Source: Pinus tabuliformis
Lineage: Eukaryota; Streptophyta; Pinopsida; Pinales; Pinaceae
Assembly (NCBI GenBank): GCA_031772625.1
Contig: CM062811.1
Location: forward strand, 644,566,820 to 644,630,819
Direction of reading: 5' to 3'
DNA: 64,000 bases
This document shows, piece by piece, positions 49,298-60,627 of the stretch. A model generated the notes under the pieces. That model searched no databases. It saw only the letters and a list, made by a program, of their open reading frames with translations, and had not been told where the DNA came from. The position numbers and the translations under genes were made by a program. Every line of letters begins with the position of its first letter. The first letter of the stretch is position 1.

Positions 49298-49778
49298 TTT
49301 TTGTTTTGAAATTACAAAAAAAATAAAATTATTGTTAAAAATATTGATTAAAAAAATTGCCATTTAATCAAGTGTTAGACTACAAGAATATTAAATCAAA
49401 ATATTAACTTTATTTACTATTAACTTCTAATTAAATGCTATTTGTTTTGAAATTACAAAAAAAATAAAATTATTGCCATTTAATCAAGTGTTAGACTACA
49501 AGAATATTAAATCAAAATATTAACTTTATTTACTATTAACTTCTAATTAAATGCTATGGTTAAAAATCTTAATAAAGCTCTTTTTGTTTTGAAATTACAA
49601 AAAAACCAGATAAAATTATTGTTAAAAATATTAACTAAAAAAATTACCATTTAATTAAGTATTAGATTACAAGAATATTAAATTAAAATATTAACTTTAT
49701 TTAATATTAACTTCTAATTAAATGCTATGGTTAAAAATCTTAATAAAGCTCTTTTTGTTTTGAAATTACAAAAAAACC
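49296..49778. repeat. ~171-bp AT-rich tandem repeat, left block
   Basis: Units start with CTCTTTTTGTTTTGAAATTA near 49296, 49578 and 49749, with a partial one near 49441. Each continues through ACCATTTAATTAAGTGTTAG, ATTAACTTTATTTA and AATGCTATGGTTAAAAATCT. The 49578-49749 spacing gives about 171 bp. Confidence 0.88.
49298..49302 (+). terminator. First Pol III-type T-run after tRNA-Asn
   Basis: TTTTT here is the first run of four or more T after the tRNA 3' end, 338 bases downstream. This would give a primary transcript of about 410 nt if Pol III reads that far. Confidence 0.5.
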
Positions 49779-50693
49779 TATAAGTAATATTATATTTATC
49801 TAATGACATGATTAACTTTAATAATTGGAATAACAGATTTTTGAATGTAGAGTGATTATTTAATGAATATAGATCATTAATTTAATATAAATTTATTTGT
49901 TATATATAATATAAATTTAAAATTATTTGTTTAATATATAAATTTATTTATTATATATAATATAAATTTATTTGTTATATATAATATAAATTTATTTGTA
50001 TATTAATTTATTGAATATATATTAAATATAAATATATAACAGATTTAATATATTTGTTAAATTATAATAATATAATTTATTTTATATTAAATTTAATATA
50101 TTTGTTTATTTGTTATATATAATATAAATTCAATATAAATTTATTTGTATATTAATTTATTTAATATATATTAAATATAAATATATAACAAATTTATATT
50201 TAATAATGTTCATGGCTAAGAATAATAATAATGTAATAAGAATTATATTTGTTTGTTTTTTATTAATATTGGAATTAGAAAAAAAGAAAAAAAAGAAATT
50301 TTTTTTTTAGTAAATATAGATTTATTAATAAACATATATTATTCCAATGGACCATTATATTTTAATAATAAATGAAGAATAGTATATTTTAAAGAGCAAT
50401 TATCTAATATAACTAATAATTTAATACCATTTGTTTATATAATATTAGAATAATAATAATTATAGATTATTTAATAAATATATGGATATTATATTATATA
50501 CTAAAAATATCAAATCGATTTTAATTTTAGATATAAATTAACAAATTTACCTGTTGTAGCTATTTATAGGAATGTTAATAATTAAATTAGTGGTTTGACT
50601 AGGATCCTTAGGTCAAAATTAGCCGTTGGCATTATAGCCGTTGGAATCTCTGCACACTCTATTTAATCAGCTTAGCCGGATTGGTTCTTCAAC

Positions 50694-50740
50694 TTGTCCT
50701 GACGATGAACCACACTGGTTGGTTCGAAACGCGTCGACAA
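50694..50740 (+). ncRNA. Hammerhead ribozyme-like motif (type I layout)
   Basis: Stem I is TTGTC (50694-50698) with GACAA (50736-50740), extendable by TCTT/AAGA across an internal loop. The core is CTGACGA (50699-50705). An extra T at 50706 precedes stem II, GAACCA (50707-50712) with TGGTTC (50720-50725). GAAA follows at 50726-50729, then a minimal palindromic stem III ACGCGT and cleavage triplet GTC, with predicted cleavage after 50735. All conserved core bases are present. The unpaired T between core and stem II departs from the canonical fold and may reduce or abolish activity. The tiny stem III resembles hammerheads proposed to act as dimers. Confidence 0.5.
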
Positions 50741-50765
50741 AAGATTGGTTATGTGATTTTGTCGA
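50734..50765 (+). other. Hairpin overlapping the predicted cleavage site
   Basis: TCGACAAAA (50734-50742) pairs perfectly with TTTTGTCGA (50757-50765) around a 14-nt loop. It would compete with hammerhead stem I before cleavage and could cap the 5' end of the downstream product. Confidence 0.55.
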
Positions 50766-50774
50766 AGATTTTCT

Positions 50775-51080
50775 AAACCAGATAAAATTATTGTTAAAAA
50801 TATTAACTAAAAAAATTACCATTTAATTAAGTGTTAGACTACAAGAATATTAAATTAAAATATTAACTTTATTTAATATTAACTTCTAATTAAATGCTAT
50901 GGTTAAAAATCTTAATAAAGCTCTTTTTGTTTTGAAATTACAAAAAAACCAGATAAAATTATTGTTAAAAATATTAACTAAAAAAATTACCATTTAATTA
51001 AGTGTTAGGCTACAAGAATATTAAATTTTAATTAAATTCTATGGTTAAAAATTTAATAAAGCTTTCTTATTTTGAAATTA
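50775..51080. repeat. ~171-bp AT-rich tandem repeat, right block
   Basis: The repeat resumes at AACCAGATAAAATTATTG, with a full unit start near 50919 and a diverged one near 51059. A further diverged relative ends near 51900 (GCATTTAATTAAGTGTTAG). Confidence 0.85.
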
Positions 51081-51465
51081 CGAAAAAAACATCTTAAAGA
51101 AAATGTTATGCTAAAAATATTAATGGAATTTCCTTGTTTCGTAAAAAGTTTTGATATTTTCTTCTATTTCTTTTTAGTAGAATATTTTTTGCTTTAAATT
51201 AAATTAAAAAATAACTTTATATTAATTAAATATTTTTTTTGGTTAAGATTAAGATTAAAAAAATAGTTAAAAAATAAAATAAAAATGTTTTTGTTCTATT
51301 TTATTTTTTTTTATATAAATTAAATTAATGTTGATGTAGTGCTTTTTTTTTTCTCTTATTTTTATTTTAATAATAAATTAATGTTAGATTCGTGTTTTTT
51401 CCTTCTTAAAATTAAAATAAATTAAAATTAATACAAAAAATTAAGTCCAATGACTTATATTAGAA
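51081..51465. other. AT-rich gene-free stretch
   Basis: Low-complexity A/T sequence with poly-T tracts; no feature supported. Confidence 0.5.
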
Positions 51466-51555
51466 GATAGGTATAAAAGACATTTTTATTAGATTTTAGT
51501 TTTGATTAAAGATAGGTATAAAAGACATCTTTATTAGATTTTAGTCTCAATCAGA
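51466..51555. repeat. 45-bp tandem duplication
   Basis: GATAGGTATAAAAGACAT and the following ATTAGATTTTAGT occur at 51466 and 51511. Confidence 0.85.
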
Positions 51556-51802
51556 GGCGATGGTTGACAAAATAAATTACTTTAATAATCACACTTTTTA
51601 ACTTCCTCAAATATTTACAGCATGCTAATATGTTTTTAAACAATAAAATGTTGGTGGAGAGAGAAATAAATTTGCTAGCTATCACTCAAGCTATTGTTTT
51701 TTTACTATTTTGAAGTTAATTAAAAAAAGGTTTATGTTTTGTTCTATTTTAATGTAATATTTTTTTCCCTTTAAATTAAAAATAACTCAATATTTTAAGA
51801 AA

Positions 51803-51900
51803 AAAAAATTATTATTAAAATTATTAATTAAGAAAATTAGCATAAAAAAATTATTATTAAAATTATTAATTAAGAAAATTAGCATTTAATTAAGTGTTAG
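51803..51900. repeat. 42-bp tandem duplication
   Basis: AATTATTATTAAAATTATTA and AGAAAATTAGCAT are repeated 42 bp apart. The end runs into sequence like the 171-bp repeat. Confidence 0.8.
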
Positions 51901-53530
51901 GGTTCCCTTATTAGGGTGTTTGAACACTTGGCAAATGAGATCGGAGGGGGGTCACTGCCCAATCGACTCTCAACATAATTAAGAGGGTGGTGACATTGCC
52001 TACCGTCCATGCATGAAGCATGTGAAGGATTATTTTGTATGTTATGGCTAGTGACGTTCTGGAGCATTCTTGTGTTGTTTCTATGTAGAGAGGCAAACTT
52101 TTGTGTCATGTATGTGTAATCCCTTTGTTACGAGTGGGATTTTCCTCCCCCTTTTAGAGTTTGGCAGTTTTGAGCTACTTTGACAGCCAATTAATGAAAT
52201 GGAATGAAAAGTGGAAGTTTCAAGATTTAAATTGGCATGTCAGAGATTCAATTACGATTGTGATTCATTATGGCATCAATTTCCTAGTTCTCTATGCGGT
52301 TATGGGAGGTGGATATCATAGAGGAGATGATGGACATAACAAAGTAGAAGATGGCAATAATGGCAATTCTTTAGGCAACTAACGGGGCTACGTAGAGTAA
52401 AATTCAAGCGTTGGCCCTCTGACTTGCTTTTCCTTGGCTCTTCTTCATTGTTATAAATGGGTAACATCTTTCTGTTGGCTTAATTTATTAATTACCTTGG
52501 AATTTGTCAATTCTTGGCATGATGTGGATTTCATCAAAAGGTCTTTACAGGAGCTTGTTGTTGTTCTAAATCCTTTGAGTTTGGGGCTTTGAAGCTAGTC
52601 TATAACCAAGATCTTTTCTTCCTTAGCAAAATAGTTATTGGATGTTTTCTCTTGATGGCTTGGTTGGTGGGCTAGTTCTGTTCAGATTTATATACTATTG
52701 TCATTCCTAGAGTTTGCGTGGATAGTCTGGCTGTAATTTGTGGAGGTTAGTTGGTTTTCGGTTTGTGGTTGTCTCAAAGGAAGTAGTCTCTCCCAAGTCT
52801 CCTACTTTACTTCTTTTCTCTGAGGGGATACTCTTTGGTCGATGACTTTGGAGTTGGTGGGCTCTTTATTCCTAGCATTGTGTTGGTTTAGTATTCATTG
52901 CAGTTCTTATGTCACATCAACAAATGCATGGTCATCTGGGGCTGGTGGCCATGGCCAACAAAGACTGGCATGTGTTTAATTGAAGACCTAGGAAGCAATT
53001 GCTACTTACTACTATGTGACCTCTCTTAGTACTCAGGAGGATATCCAACAACTTGAGAATCATGTTTCTCAAGACCAACATGCCTATTCTTATTCATAAC
53101 TATTAGATGAGGTTTCTCATTGGCTTCCCGACCCTAGTCACACCAAGGGAAGAAGGAATCACTATGTGCATTATATTACTTGTCCTTGGTAGTTAAAGAC
53201 CATGTTAGGACAAGTTTTAAAGGAGAATAACAACGACAAGAATGACATCATTTATTTCTTAAATGATATTCTATGGAATTAGTGGAAATGATGGGCATGC
53301 CATGATAAGTTGGAAGCTCACTTAGTTGACGTGGAAAGTCATATTCATTGCGAGTTCAAGCCCTCGGTGCCACTTGGTTCAAGTGAAACGGATCCAACTC
53401 CAGTGACATCATTGGGCACCTGACCTTGGTTGTCATACTTTGGCTATCCTATATAAGTCTCTTTTATGGTTATATGGTCTCTTTGGATAATTAGTGTTCC
53501 TTCTTTTTCTGTAAATTCTAAGTAGATTCC
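51901..53530. other. Gene-free stretch of higher complexity
   Basis: Less AT-rich sequence. The longest ORFs are 52161-52382 (plus, 73 codons) and overlapping minus ORFs at 51897-52109; neither is recognised. It could be the body of the element that carries the degenerate hammerhead-like pair downstream. Confidence 0.4.
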
Positions 53531-53609
53531 CCGATGATGGGTGGTGAGGCCACTCGAAACATCAGTCTTTGCTTGAGTCCTTGATGATGGGTGGTGAGGC
53601 CACTCAAAA
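53531..53609 (+). ncRNA. Tandem pair of degenerate hammerhead-like motifs
   Basis: Two copies 50 bp apart. Copy 1 has CCGATGA (53531), T, stem II GGGTGG / CCACTC around TGAGG, then GAAAC. Copy 2 has TTGATGA (53581), T, the same stem II, then AAAAT. Copy 1 changes the core U4 to C. Copy 2 changes C3 to T and G12 to A. Both keep the same extra T between core and stem II as the motif at 50694. Both should be inactive as canonical hammerheads. Confidence 0.4.
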
Positions 53610-54756
53610 TGTTAGACAAATATAAACCGCTACACTAAAAAATTCTAGAAATTGACATTAAACATGATTATGGACCTTGAAAATACCTATACCTATATGT
53701 CTAGTGGAATATCCATGGAAGTTTATGAATCATGTTGCAAGAGGAAGATTTCTATATGTCTCATGAAAAAAGACAAGGATTCATAAGCATAACTGAATAG
53801 AGTGCTCAAGCACATAAGAAATTAATGGACCCACACCATAACCATGAAATTGAGACAATTACATATAGATTTCAACATTTAACTGGGATTTATTAGGGTA
53901 AGGAGATAGTCACAGAGGGGTGAGATGTACATAGAGTTTTCAGGTTTCTACTTATCGATAATATAGATTCCATATGGCCATGGATTAGAGACACCATTTC
54001 TTATCATGGATAAGCTCCTCGATTCCTCTAGCCATCAATATTCAAGTAGGTTGTCCTCTTTGAGGTTTCATTTTTGCTATTGTGTTCCTAAGTTCTCCTT
54101 GCATTTCCCTTATTCTTGATTCTTCACTACAACCTTTAGTTTTAATGGGTCGGCTTTGGAAGGACAACCGTCACAATGGTTTATTTCCACTTTCTATTTT
54201 TCCAAAAAAGACAAAATGAAATAAAAAAACAATTGCATATGTATTGGAAAATTTACAAGAGAATCCAATTCAATTTGACATGTGTACCTTGACGTTTGCA
54301 ATTTCTTGGTTCTCTATCTTCCCATTTTATGTTTATCTACTTCTCTATCATTATCAGTTTAACATATTATTCTATTTTATGTCTTTTGTCTTCTCCTCAT
54401 TATCATCCACGCCATCTTCTTCATCATCACTAGGGCCACTTCATCGTCGATATCCACCTCTATCATCAATGTGATCCAGATTGCATTAATCATCATTGTT
54501 ATTGAGAACATTTCACTTAGTACTATTTTTGGGTAAGAATATGATGCTTGATTATATTTCTTTATTAACATTATAAAATAATTCTTCACTGAGTATTTTT
54601 TTTTCAAAAGATATTAAAGTCATTTAACATATCAAACTTGCATTTAATTAAATGTTTTTCCTTACAAATTTATCGAAAAATTGATAAATGACTTATGTTC
54701 TAGTCAACCAATTCAGTGTTTAGTGTGTAATTTTCAAAAATTACATATAAAAGTAT
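53610..54756. other. Gene-free stretch
   Basis: No supported feature. The ORF 54244-54474 covers simple TCATC-rich sequence. Confidence 0.5.
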
Positions 54757-54779
54757 TATATATATATATATATATATAT
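54757..54779. repeat. Short (TA)n microsatellite
   Basis: About 11 TA units. Confidence 0.9.
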
Positions 54780-55386
54780 GAATCATGTTCTATGCACTTT
54801 TTTTTTAACAACATTCTTTTTACTATTTACATAAATTGAAAAACCAAAAACACCCTTTTTAAAAAGAGACATTTTTTGTAATCCTATAATTTTTTTATAA
54901 AAAAAAATCGAGTTTTTATGTTACTATTTTTTCTCCAAGTGCCTTTGGAAAATTTTATGTGAAACAGATTGAAATTTTGGTGGAGAGCTCGCTTTTTTTG
55001 TGAAACAAACAGAGTGAAACAGTAGGTACCAGGAAAATTTTATGTGAGATAGATTGAAAGAATGTGTTATAATATCTTTTTAAAAGAATAAAAGAATAGA
55101 TATACAAACTTGGACGCATCTAAAGGCATAGTAGATGCACCATCTTCTTCATGTGCCTAAATGTAGGTGTGTAATTACAAAAATGATTATACCAAAGGTT
55201 GGCAAGATTTAGTAGAGGGATCCCACATAGCCAGCAACATATATGCCCATACATTAACTCCGTGGGAATTGTAGCTCACCCAGTTGTCTTATCCATCATA
55301 ATCTCCCTAGGGAAGCCTAGGTAATCCCCTTTTCCATATATTCTAGAGTAGGAAGACATTGCCTCTAAAGGTGTAGTGACATCCCC
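54780..55386. other. Gene-free AT-rich stretch
   Basis: Nothing supported on either strand. Confidence 0.5.
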
Positions 55387-55875
55387 TTGGAAGTAACCAG
55401 TGTTGAACGGATTGGTGAATCAATCAATGTCGTGGCAGGATGTCCATTGTGTCTTCAACATCATGACAAATTAGAGGGAAAAACCTCTATGGAAGTTGTT
55501 GCAATCGTCTCATTGGCCTTTCACAGGGAAGGAAACAACCTCTCCTATCAACTTCATTTGTCGCCATGGATTCTCATATTGATCTTGATCTTTATCCAAA
55601 AATGCTTCTCTTATTCTGCACAAATCGCTCATGTTTCTCTTTCAGGCTTCCCATTCATTATGTTTGACCTTCCCACTGAAAATCTGGCATTCGTAGGCTG
55701 CAGGAATGTTAATCCCAATGCTAAGAAACCCAATGTTATGCATGTGGTTCACATAAAATTCAAGAAGAGCATATATTGAAAGGATGAGAACTAATATATA
55801 GAGCAATAATTGCGAATCATTTTGCTTCATCTCCACCCATCTGTTTTTTAGAATGCTAGCAGCCTCTTCGGCCAC
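55387..55875. other. Overlapping unrecognised ORFs on both strands
   Basis: The plus frame 55387-55779 (130 codons) and minus frame 55642-55875 (77 codons) overlap. The minus frame starts MAEEAASILKNRWVEMKQND and has one hydrophobic segment (LLLYILVLILSIYALLEF), like a small single-pass membrane protein. The plus frame has a hydrophobic stretch in its middle (ILILILIFI). I recognise neither, and at most one can be real. Confidence 0.2.
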
Positions 55876-57052
55876 AGGAATCGAAATGGGAACGAATCAG
55901 AGTTAGGAGAAGAGTATTCTAACGAGAGTAGGTTTGGTCAACTCTTCATCCATATTCCATACCGAATCGTGCGTGACATTTAAAATGTATATTTTACTAT
56001 AGATTCAACAACTTATGTGATATGCTAAAACAAAAGACAAGGATCTCCTCTACTCTTCAGTGGAAACTAAAAATTGATCGATGAAAACAATAAGCAGAAA
56101 AGGAAAAATATCAATCACACATAACATAATATTTCTATGGGGAAAGAAACTACTAAAAACTTTGACTAACAATATTGCATTAGCCAAAAGTTCTAAGAAG
56201 AAAATAAAACGCTTGTTCGCCCTAAAAAATTCCTGCACAAGTACGATCTAACTCTCTGCTTCACAAGCCAACACTTAGCCAATTCTTCTACCTGTTAAGC
56301 CCCTACTTCCTTGCGTAATCCATAAGGGAATTATCCCATATTTAATTGGGAAATCCACTCCCCATAACTGCACAATACAAACATATCTCCTCAACTAATT
56401 GCATGCACCATATTTACAACTCAGAAAATTATACAACTGATAGTACACTGTCCCTGTACTCTAACCTCAATTGGGCCTTCCTCTAAACTAAAATGCATGA
56501 GTTGTTTATGAGAGAATATTCAGTTAACTGGTGTGGTACTGGTGATGCACTGGTACACTACTCCACTACTAGACCTCCACTAGTTTCTCCAACAGTTAGA
56601 ACTAGTTTAACTGAGTATAACTCAGTTAGACTAATTTATCTAATTACAACTCAAAAGAACTCAACCTAGGCGCCTAAAATTTAGGTATCACTCTACATGA
56701 CTCTAGATACACTTCTAACTCAAATTTTCTAAGTCAATTAAGTCTATTTAACTTACTTAACTATTACAAGTTTCTATGAGAATAGAATTACAATTTAATT
56801 CACAATTTAATTCAAGGAAAAATTAAATTGGAATTTCTAGATGTTATTTTTAACATTTCTTGTTACCATCTTCAACGAAAAAATTTGAATCCTCATTTCC
56901 CTCTTAATATTGCACTTATGGTGACATTTGAAATAGAGTGACTGAAATGAATAGGGAGATGGGTTGCTAACATGATGGAGAATTCCCAGTTGATGTAATC
57001 CAAAATTCGAGGTGGTAAAAACATTCTCACCATTTCCCGTCATTGGACACAG

Positions 57053-57055
<3 letters not shown>
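55876..57055. other. Gene-free stretch
   Basis: AT-rich; only short random-looking ORFs. Confidence 0.5.

Positions 57056-57091
<36 letters not shown>
57056..57091. repeat. T36 homopolymer
   Basis: 36 consecutive T. It could be the poly(A) tail of a minus-strand retroposed sequence lying to its right, but no body was recognised. Confidence 0.9.
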
Positions 57092-57093
<2 letters not shown>

Positions 57094-57970
57094 GACCGTT
57101 GACAATTTTTGGGTGAATTTACTGCCTGGATAGACTACTCCTTATTGTTGTATTCAGGCCATTAATTATATATTTAAATATATAACTGATCTGTAAACTT
57201 TTGTGGATATTCCATTGGACAACTCGTCACAATAGATCTGATAATATTATATTTAAAATATGACATTCTACATTATTTAAGTTCTAGATCTGTAAAATTA
57301 ACTGTAAATAATGCATGTATGTAAAATTAAATCAAGCAGAAAACTAGAGAACGACAAAATAATCTCACACAGACATGATACACAAGATATGCTCTATGGG
57401 AAACCCTTTCAGAAGAAACCAAGCTAGAAGGTGCGGTCGCTTCGCTCTCTTTCTCTGTCTGGAAATATGGTTGAAGATACAAATAAGTAATGTATATGGC
57501 TCGTGGGATGCTACAATGCACAAATCCTCTCTGTGTGCTCTATCTTCTATCTCTGTTGGTTATCTTTGCTCAGTTATGGAAGAAAATGTTCTCCAAATAA
57601 TGGAATGCCTCTTCCCCCTAGTGGCTTGGTTATAACACAACCCGAAAGCCTATTAGTGGTTAAGTTTGACTACATCGACTCTAAACTAGAGTTACAAAAT
57701 AGACTCTTCTAGGGTCTTTTAGATCACAATCATGTGGCTAGACCCTTTTCCATGAATAATGGGGGCTGACGTGGCATCCTCCTGAACTATAGGTGTGAAA
57801 ATAGGAATGTCAACTTCTGAGTGGCATAACTTTTGCATATAGACTCTGTTTGACACGATTCTTGCACCGTTGGAAAGATTTATGTGTGTAGAATAGCATG
57901 AAAAGTTTCTGCACTAAAATGCCAAAGTTTTACCCCCAAAAAACGTCTTTTGATGCCTCAAAATGATCCT
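57092..57970. other. Gene-free stretch
   Basis: Unrecognised ORFs at 57375-57635 and 57503-57712 overlap in different frames. The style (AATCTCACACAGACATGATA near 57360) recalls LTR ends of Copia elements, but no paired LTR is found. Confidence 0.4.
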
Positions 57971-59340
57971 AGAAGGTTTCAGACCTCGTTTTGCTAAACA
58001 GTGTCCCGCTGTTAAAAACGGTCACGTGAGCATATTTCTGCACTTTTTCCACTCCAAATGGATTGAGATGGATGAAAAACTATATAATGATCCAATTCAA
58101 ATCAATAACTCTTTCATTTACTTGACATGTGGCATTGTCATTATATTCGTCTTTTCATAGGTACCTTTTTATTGCTATTAATTTTTTGGTAATGTCTGGG
58201 CGATCATCCAATATTTTCTTGTTCTTCAGGAATGATATATTCATGAAAATTTCGGCATGATAGGGTGGGTCTACGCTTTCTATTGTATTTTTCTCTCCAT
58301 GTCAAGTCAATGAAAGAGTTTCTCGGACACATGTGATTTTCCTCTGTTGTTGACGTGGTAGAGAGTCACTCTTGGGACATTGGGACATGGAAACCAATAT
58401 TTCCAATGCTATAGAGTATTTAATACACCAATAATTGTTTTTGACTATCTGGCATTTTCTCAGTGAGTGCATCGATCTCAGCATCCTCTTCCGTCTCCGA
58501 AAAAATATATATTTGTTCCCAATTCTTCCAAGACATATGCATCATGTCGCCATTGCACCATTTTCCAAATGACCATCACATAGCCATTCATGGAATGCAT
58601 GCCAACAAATTTGAAATTTGAAATTTATTTTCCAAATGTCCTTTTTATTTCTCCAGAAGGTTTCAGACCCCGTTTTGCTAAACTGGGTCCTGCCAATAAA
58701 AACGATCCCATGAGCTTATTCCTCCACTTTTTCCTCTCCAAATGCATCGAGATGGATGACAAACAATATAATGATCCAATTCAGATCAATAATTCTTCCA
58801 TTTACTAAGCTGGTGGCATTGTCATTATATTCATCTTTTCGTAGGTACCTTTTTATTGCTATTAATTTTTTGGTAATGTCTCAGTGATCATCCAATATTT
58901 TCTTGTCCTTCAGGAATGATATATTCATGACAATTTCGGGATGATAGGGTGGGTCTACACTTTCTATTGTATTTTTCTCTCCCTGTTAGGTCATTGAAAG
59001 AGTTTCTCAGACACGTGTGGTTTTCCTCGGTTGTTGACGTGGTAGAGAGTTTCACTTTCACTTTTGGGACATTGGGACATGGCAACCAATATTTCCAATG
59101 TTATAGAGTATTTAATACACCAATAATCATTTTTGACTACGTGGCATTTTCTCTATGAAGGCACTCATCTTGATGTCCTCTCTAGTCTCCGAAAACATAT
59201 TTCTTTGTTCCCAATTCTTCCAAAACATAAGCATCATGTCACCATGTCACCATTTTCCAAATGACCATCACATAGCCATTCATGGAACGCATGCCAACAA
59301 ATTTGAAATTTGAATTTTATTTCACACCGTCCATATATAC
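57971..59340. repeat. 684-bp tandem duplication
   Basis: AGAAGGTTTCAGACC begins at 57971 and 58655. The two copies stay collinear to about 58654 and 59340, ending in ATGCCAACAAATTTGAAATT, with roughly 10% divergence by eye. No shared long ORF. It ends at the edge of the LRR pseudogene fragment. Confidence 0.9.
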
Positions 59341-59620
59341 TCAACAGGAGTCACTAGCTACGATATTTAGGATGCGCTCTCCCATCTCAATACATAACTC
59401 AAAACCCATCCCCACCTCCCATGTGAAGAAGTTGAAGGAATATGTGAAGTTCATTAGGTTGGGGAGCGCATAGATGCTGCGAGGAATCAAACCCAAAATC
59501 ATGTTGTGGGAAATGTCCATCTTCTCCAAGCTCACCACTAACCCAATGAATTTCGATAGAGACCCAACAAACTTATTGAATCTCAAAACATTGGTTGTTG
59601 CTAGTGGAGCAAACTAATCA
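59341..59620 (-). pseudogene. LRR protein fragment
   Basis: The minus frame reads NVLRFNKFVGSLSKFIGLVV, then SLEKMDISHNMILGLIPRSI and YALPNLMNFTYSFNFFTWEV. This follows the plant LRR pattern (L-x-x-N-x-F-x-G-x-L; L-D-L-S-H-N; G-x-I-P) and resembles the last repeats of LRR-extensin or At4g06744-like secreted proteins. Upstream on the minus strand the frame meets a stop, and no signal peptide or other repeats are present. It is a truncated remnant, cut off by the 684-bp duplication. Confidence 0.6.
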
Positions 59621-59640
59621 ACAACTAGAGAGATTGCTAG

Positions 59641-60237
59641 AGGGTGACTTTAGGGTGGAATACCCTACTATACTTTGTCAAATTCTTGATGAAATAGCTC
59701 TTTGATCCAATGACCCAAGAGAGTGCATTTTCATCTGCATTCTAGTAAGTGAGGTCGACAATGATGACTAGACAAGACTATTGATAAGATATTTGAAGTC
59801 TAAGGATGTTAAAGAAAGGGGACTTAGATTCATGGCTTCTGAATCTCTACGAGATTATTTGGATGATGAAAGTCGAGGAGGAAACAAACGACCAAAACTA
59901 GAGTACAACATTGGCTCTTTCTTAGGACCAATATTCTCAGAAATTATAATCAACATTAGCCTAATGTTTTCGCTTAAAATGGATGGCTTCTCCAACTCTT
60001 TCCTAGCTAGAAGGGAAATAAGAAATGATCTTGTATATAGAAATGGAAGTCAGTCGGCTTCTCTAGCTCTGTGGTGGCTAGAAAGATGGTAAGAGACTAT
60101 CTTGTGGACAACATAGGAAGTGGGTTGGCTACTAATGCATTTCTAACAAAAGCTATTATTCAGTTTAACGTAAATAACGCCCATGTTTTCAAAGTGCTCA
60201 CTTTTATAGGAAATTAATTTGTTTTATTGCATGAGTT
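59641..60237 (+). other. Unrecognised ORF region
   Basis: ORF 59781-60092 (103 codons) begins MIRYLKSKDVKERGLRFMAS and contains a Lys/Arg-rich part and a short hydrophobic part (IFSEIIINISLMFSL). No family recognised; may be part of a decayed gene together with the next entry. Confidence 0.25.
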
Positions 60238-60627
60238 GTGCGTATTGCATTTGACTGTGGCGATAGTGCCCCAACCCTCTCTATGGGTAGAGTTGTAGTT
60301 ATAATAGTAGACATTGGTATTGCATGCTTCATGGATTTGTATATATATTCGAACATAGTGTTTTTCAATAACCCACTGGATTACAAGGTTTTTCTGGTAA
60401 TAATATCAGAGTTAGCATGAATTGTAACAGGCATAATAGTGGCCCAAAGTGTTGGTGTTGTGCAACAGAATTGGGTGGATAGTGCTTTGCAATTTCTCGC
60501 GTGGGTAAAGTGGGTAATCGAAAGCTATATTATTGATGAATATGTGGAAGAATCATATCTATACAAACATGACAAATGGAATTTTTTTATTATCTTCTGC
60601 AATCCTGCTCAATGTTGGCTTAGCTAG
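60238..60627 (+). pseudogene. Possible membrane-protein remnant
   Basis: A single frame is broken only by a TGA at 60418-60420. It reads MGRVVVIIVDIGIACFMDLY (hydrophobic), VFLVIISELA, stop, and IVAQSVGVV, then a charged tail (EEYVEES-like EYVEESYLYKHDKWNFF). The pattern of hydrophobic helices recalls uncharacterised plant membrane proteins, but I cannot name a family. Confidence 0.3.

Larger units (their letters stand above)
49779..50774 (+). mobile_element. ~1-kb insertion with a 3' hammerhead-like motif
   Basis: Compared with intact 171-bp units, foreign DNA begins at TATAAGTAAT (49779) after AAACC and ends at GATTTTCT (50774), before a second AAACC (50775-50779). This suggests a 5-bp TSD. 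The left 800 bp are A/T-rich with TATATAATATAAATTTATTT repeats. The last 200 bp are more complex, with AGCCGTTGG twice (50622, 50637), TATTTAATCAGC, and then the hammerhead-like motif about 35 bases from the end. No ORF longer than 61 codons. It could be a truncated Penelope-like element, a retrozyme relative or another ribozyme-bearing retroelement. Confidence 0.5.
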
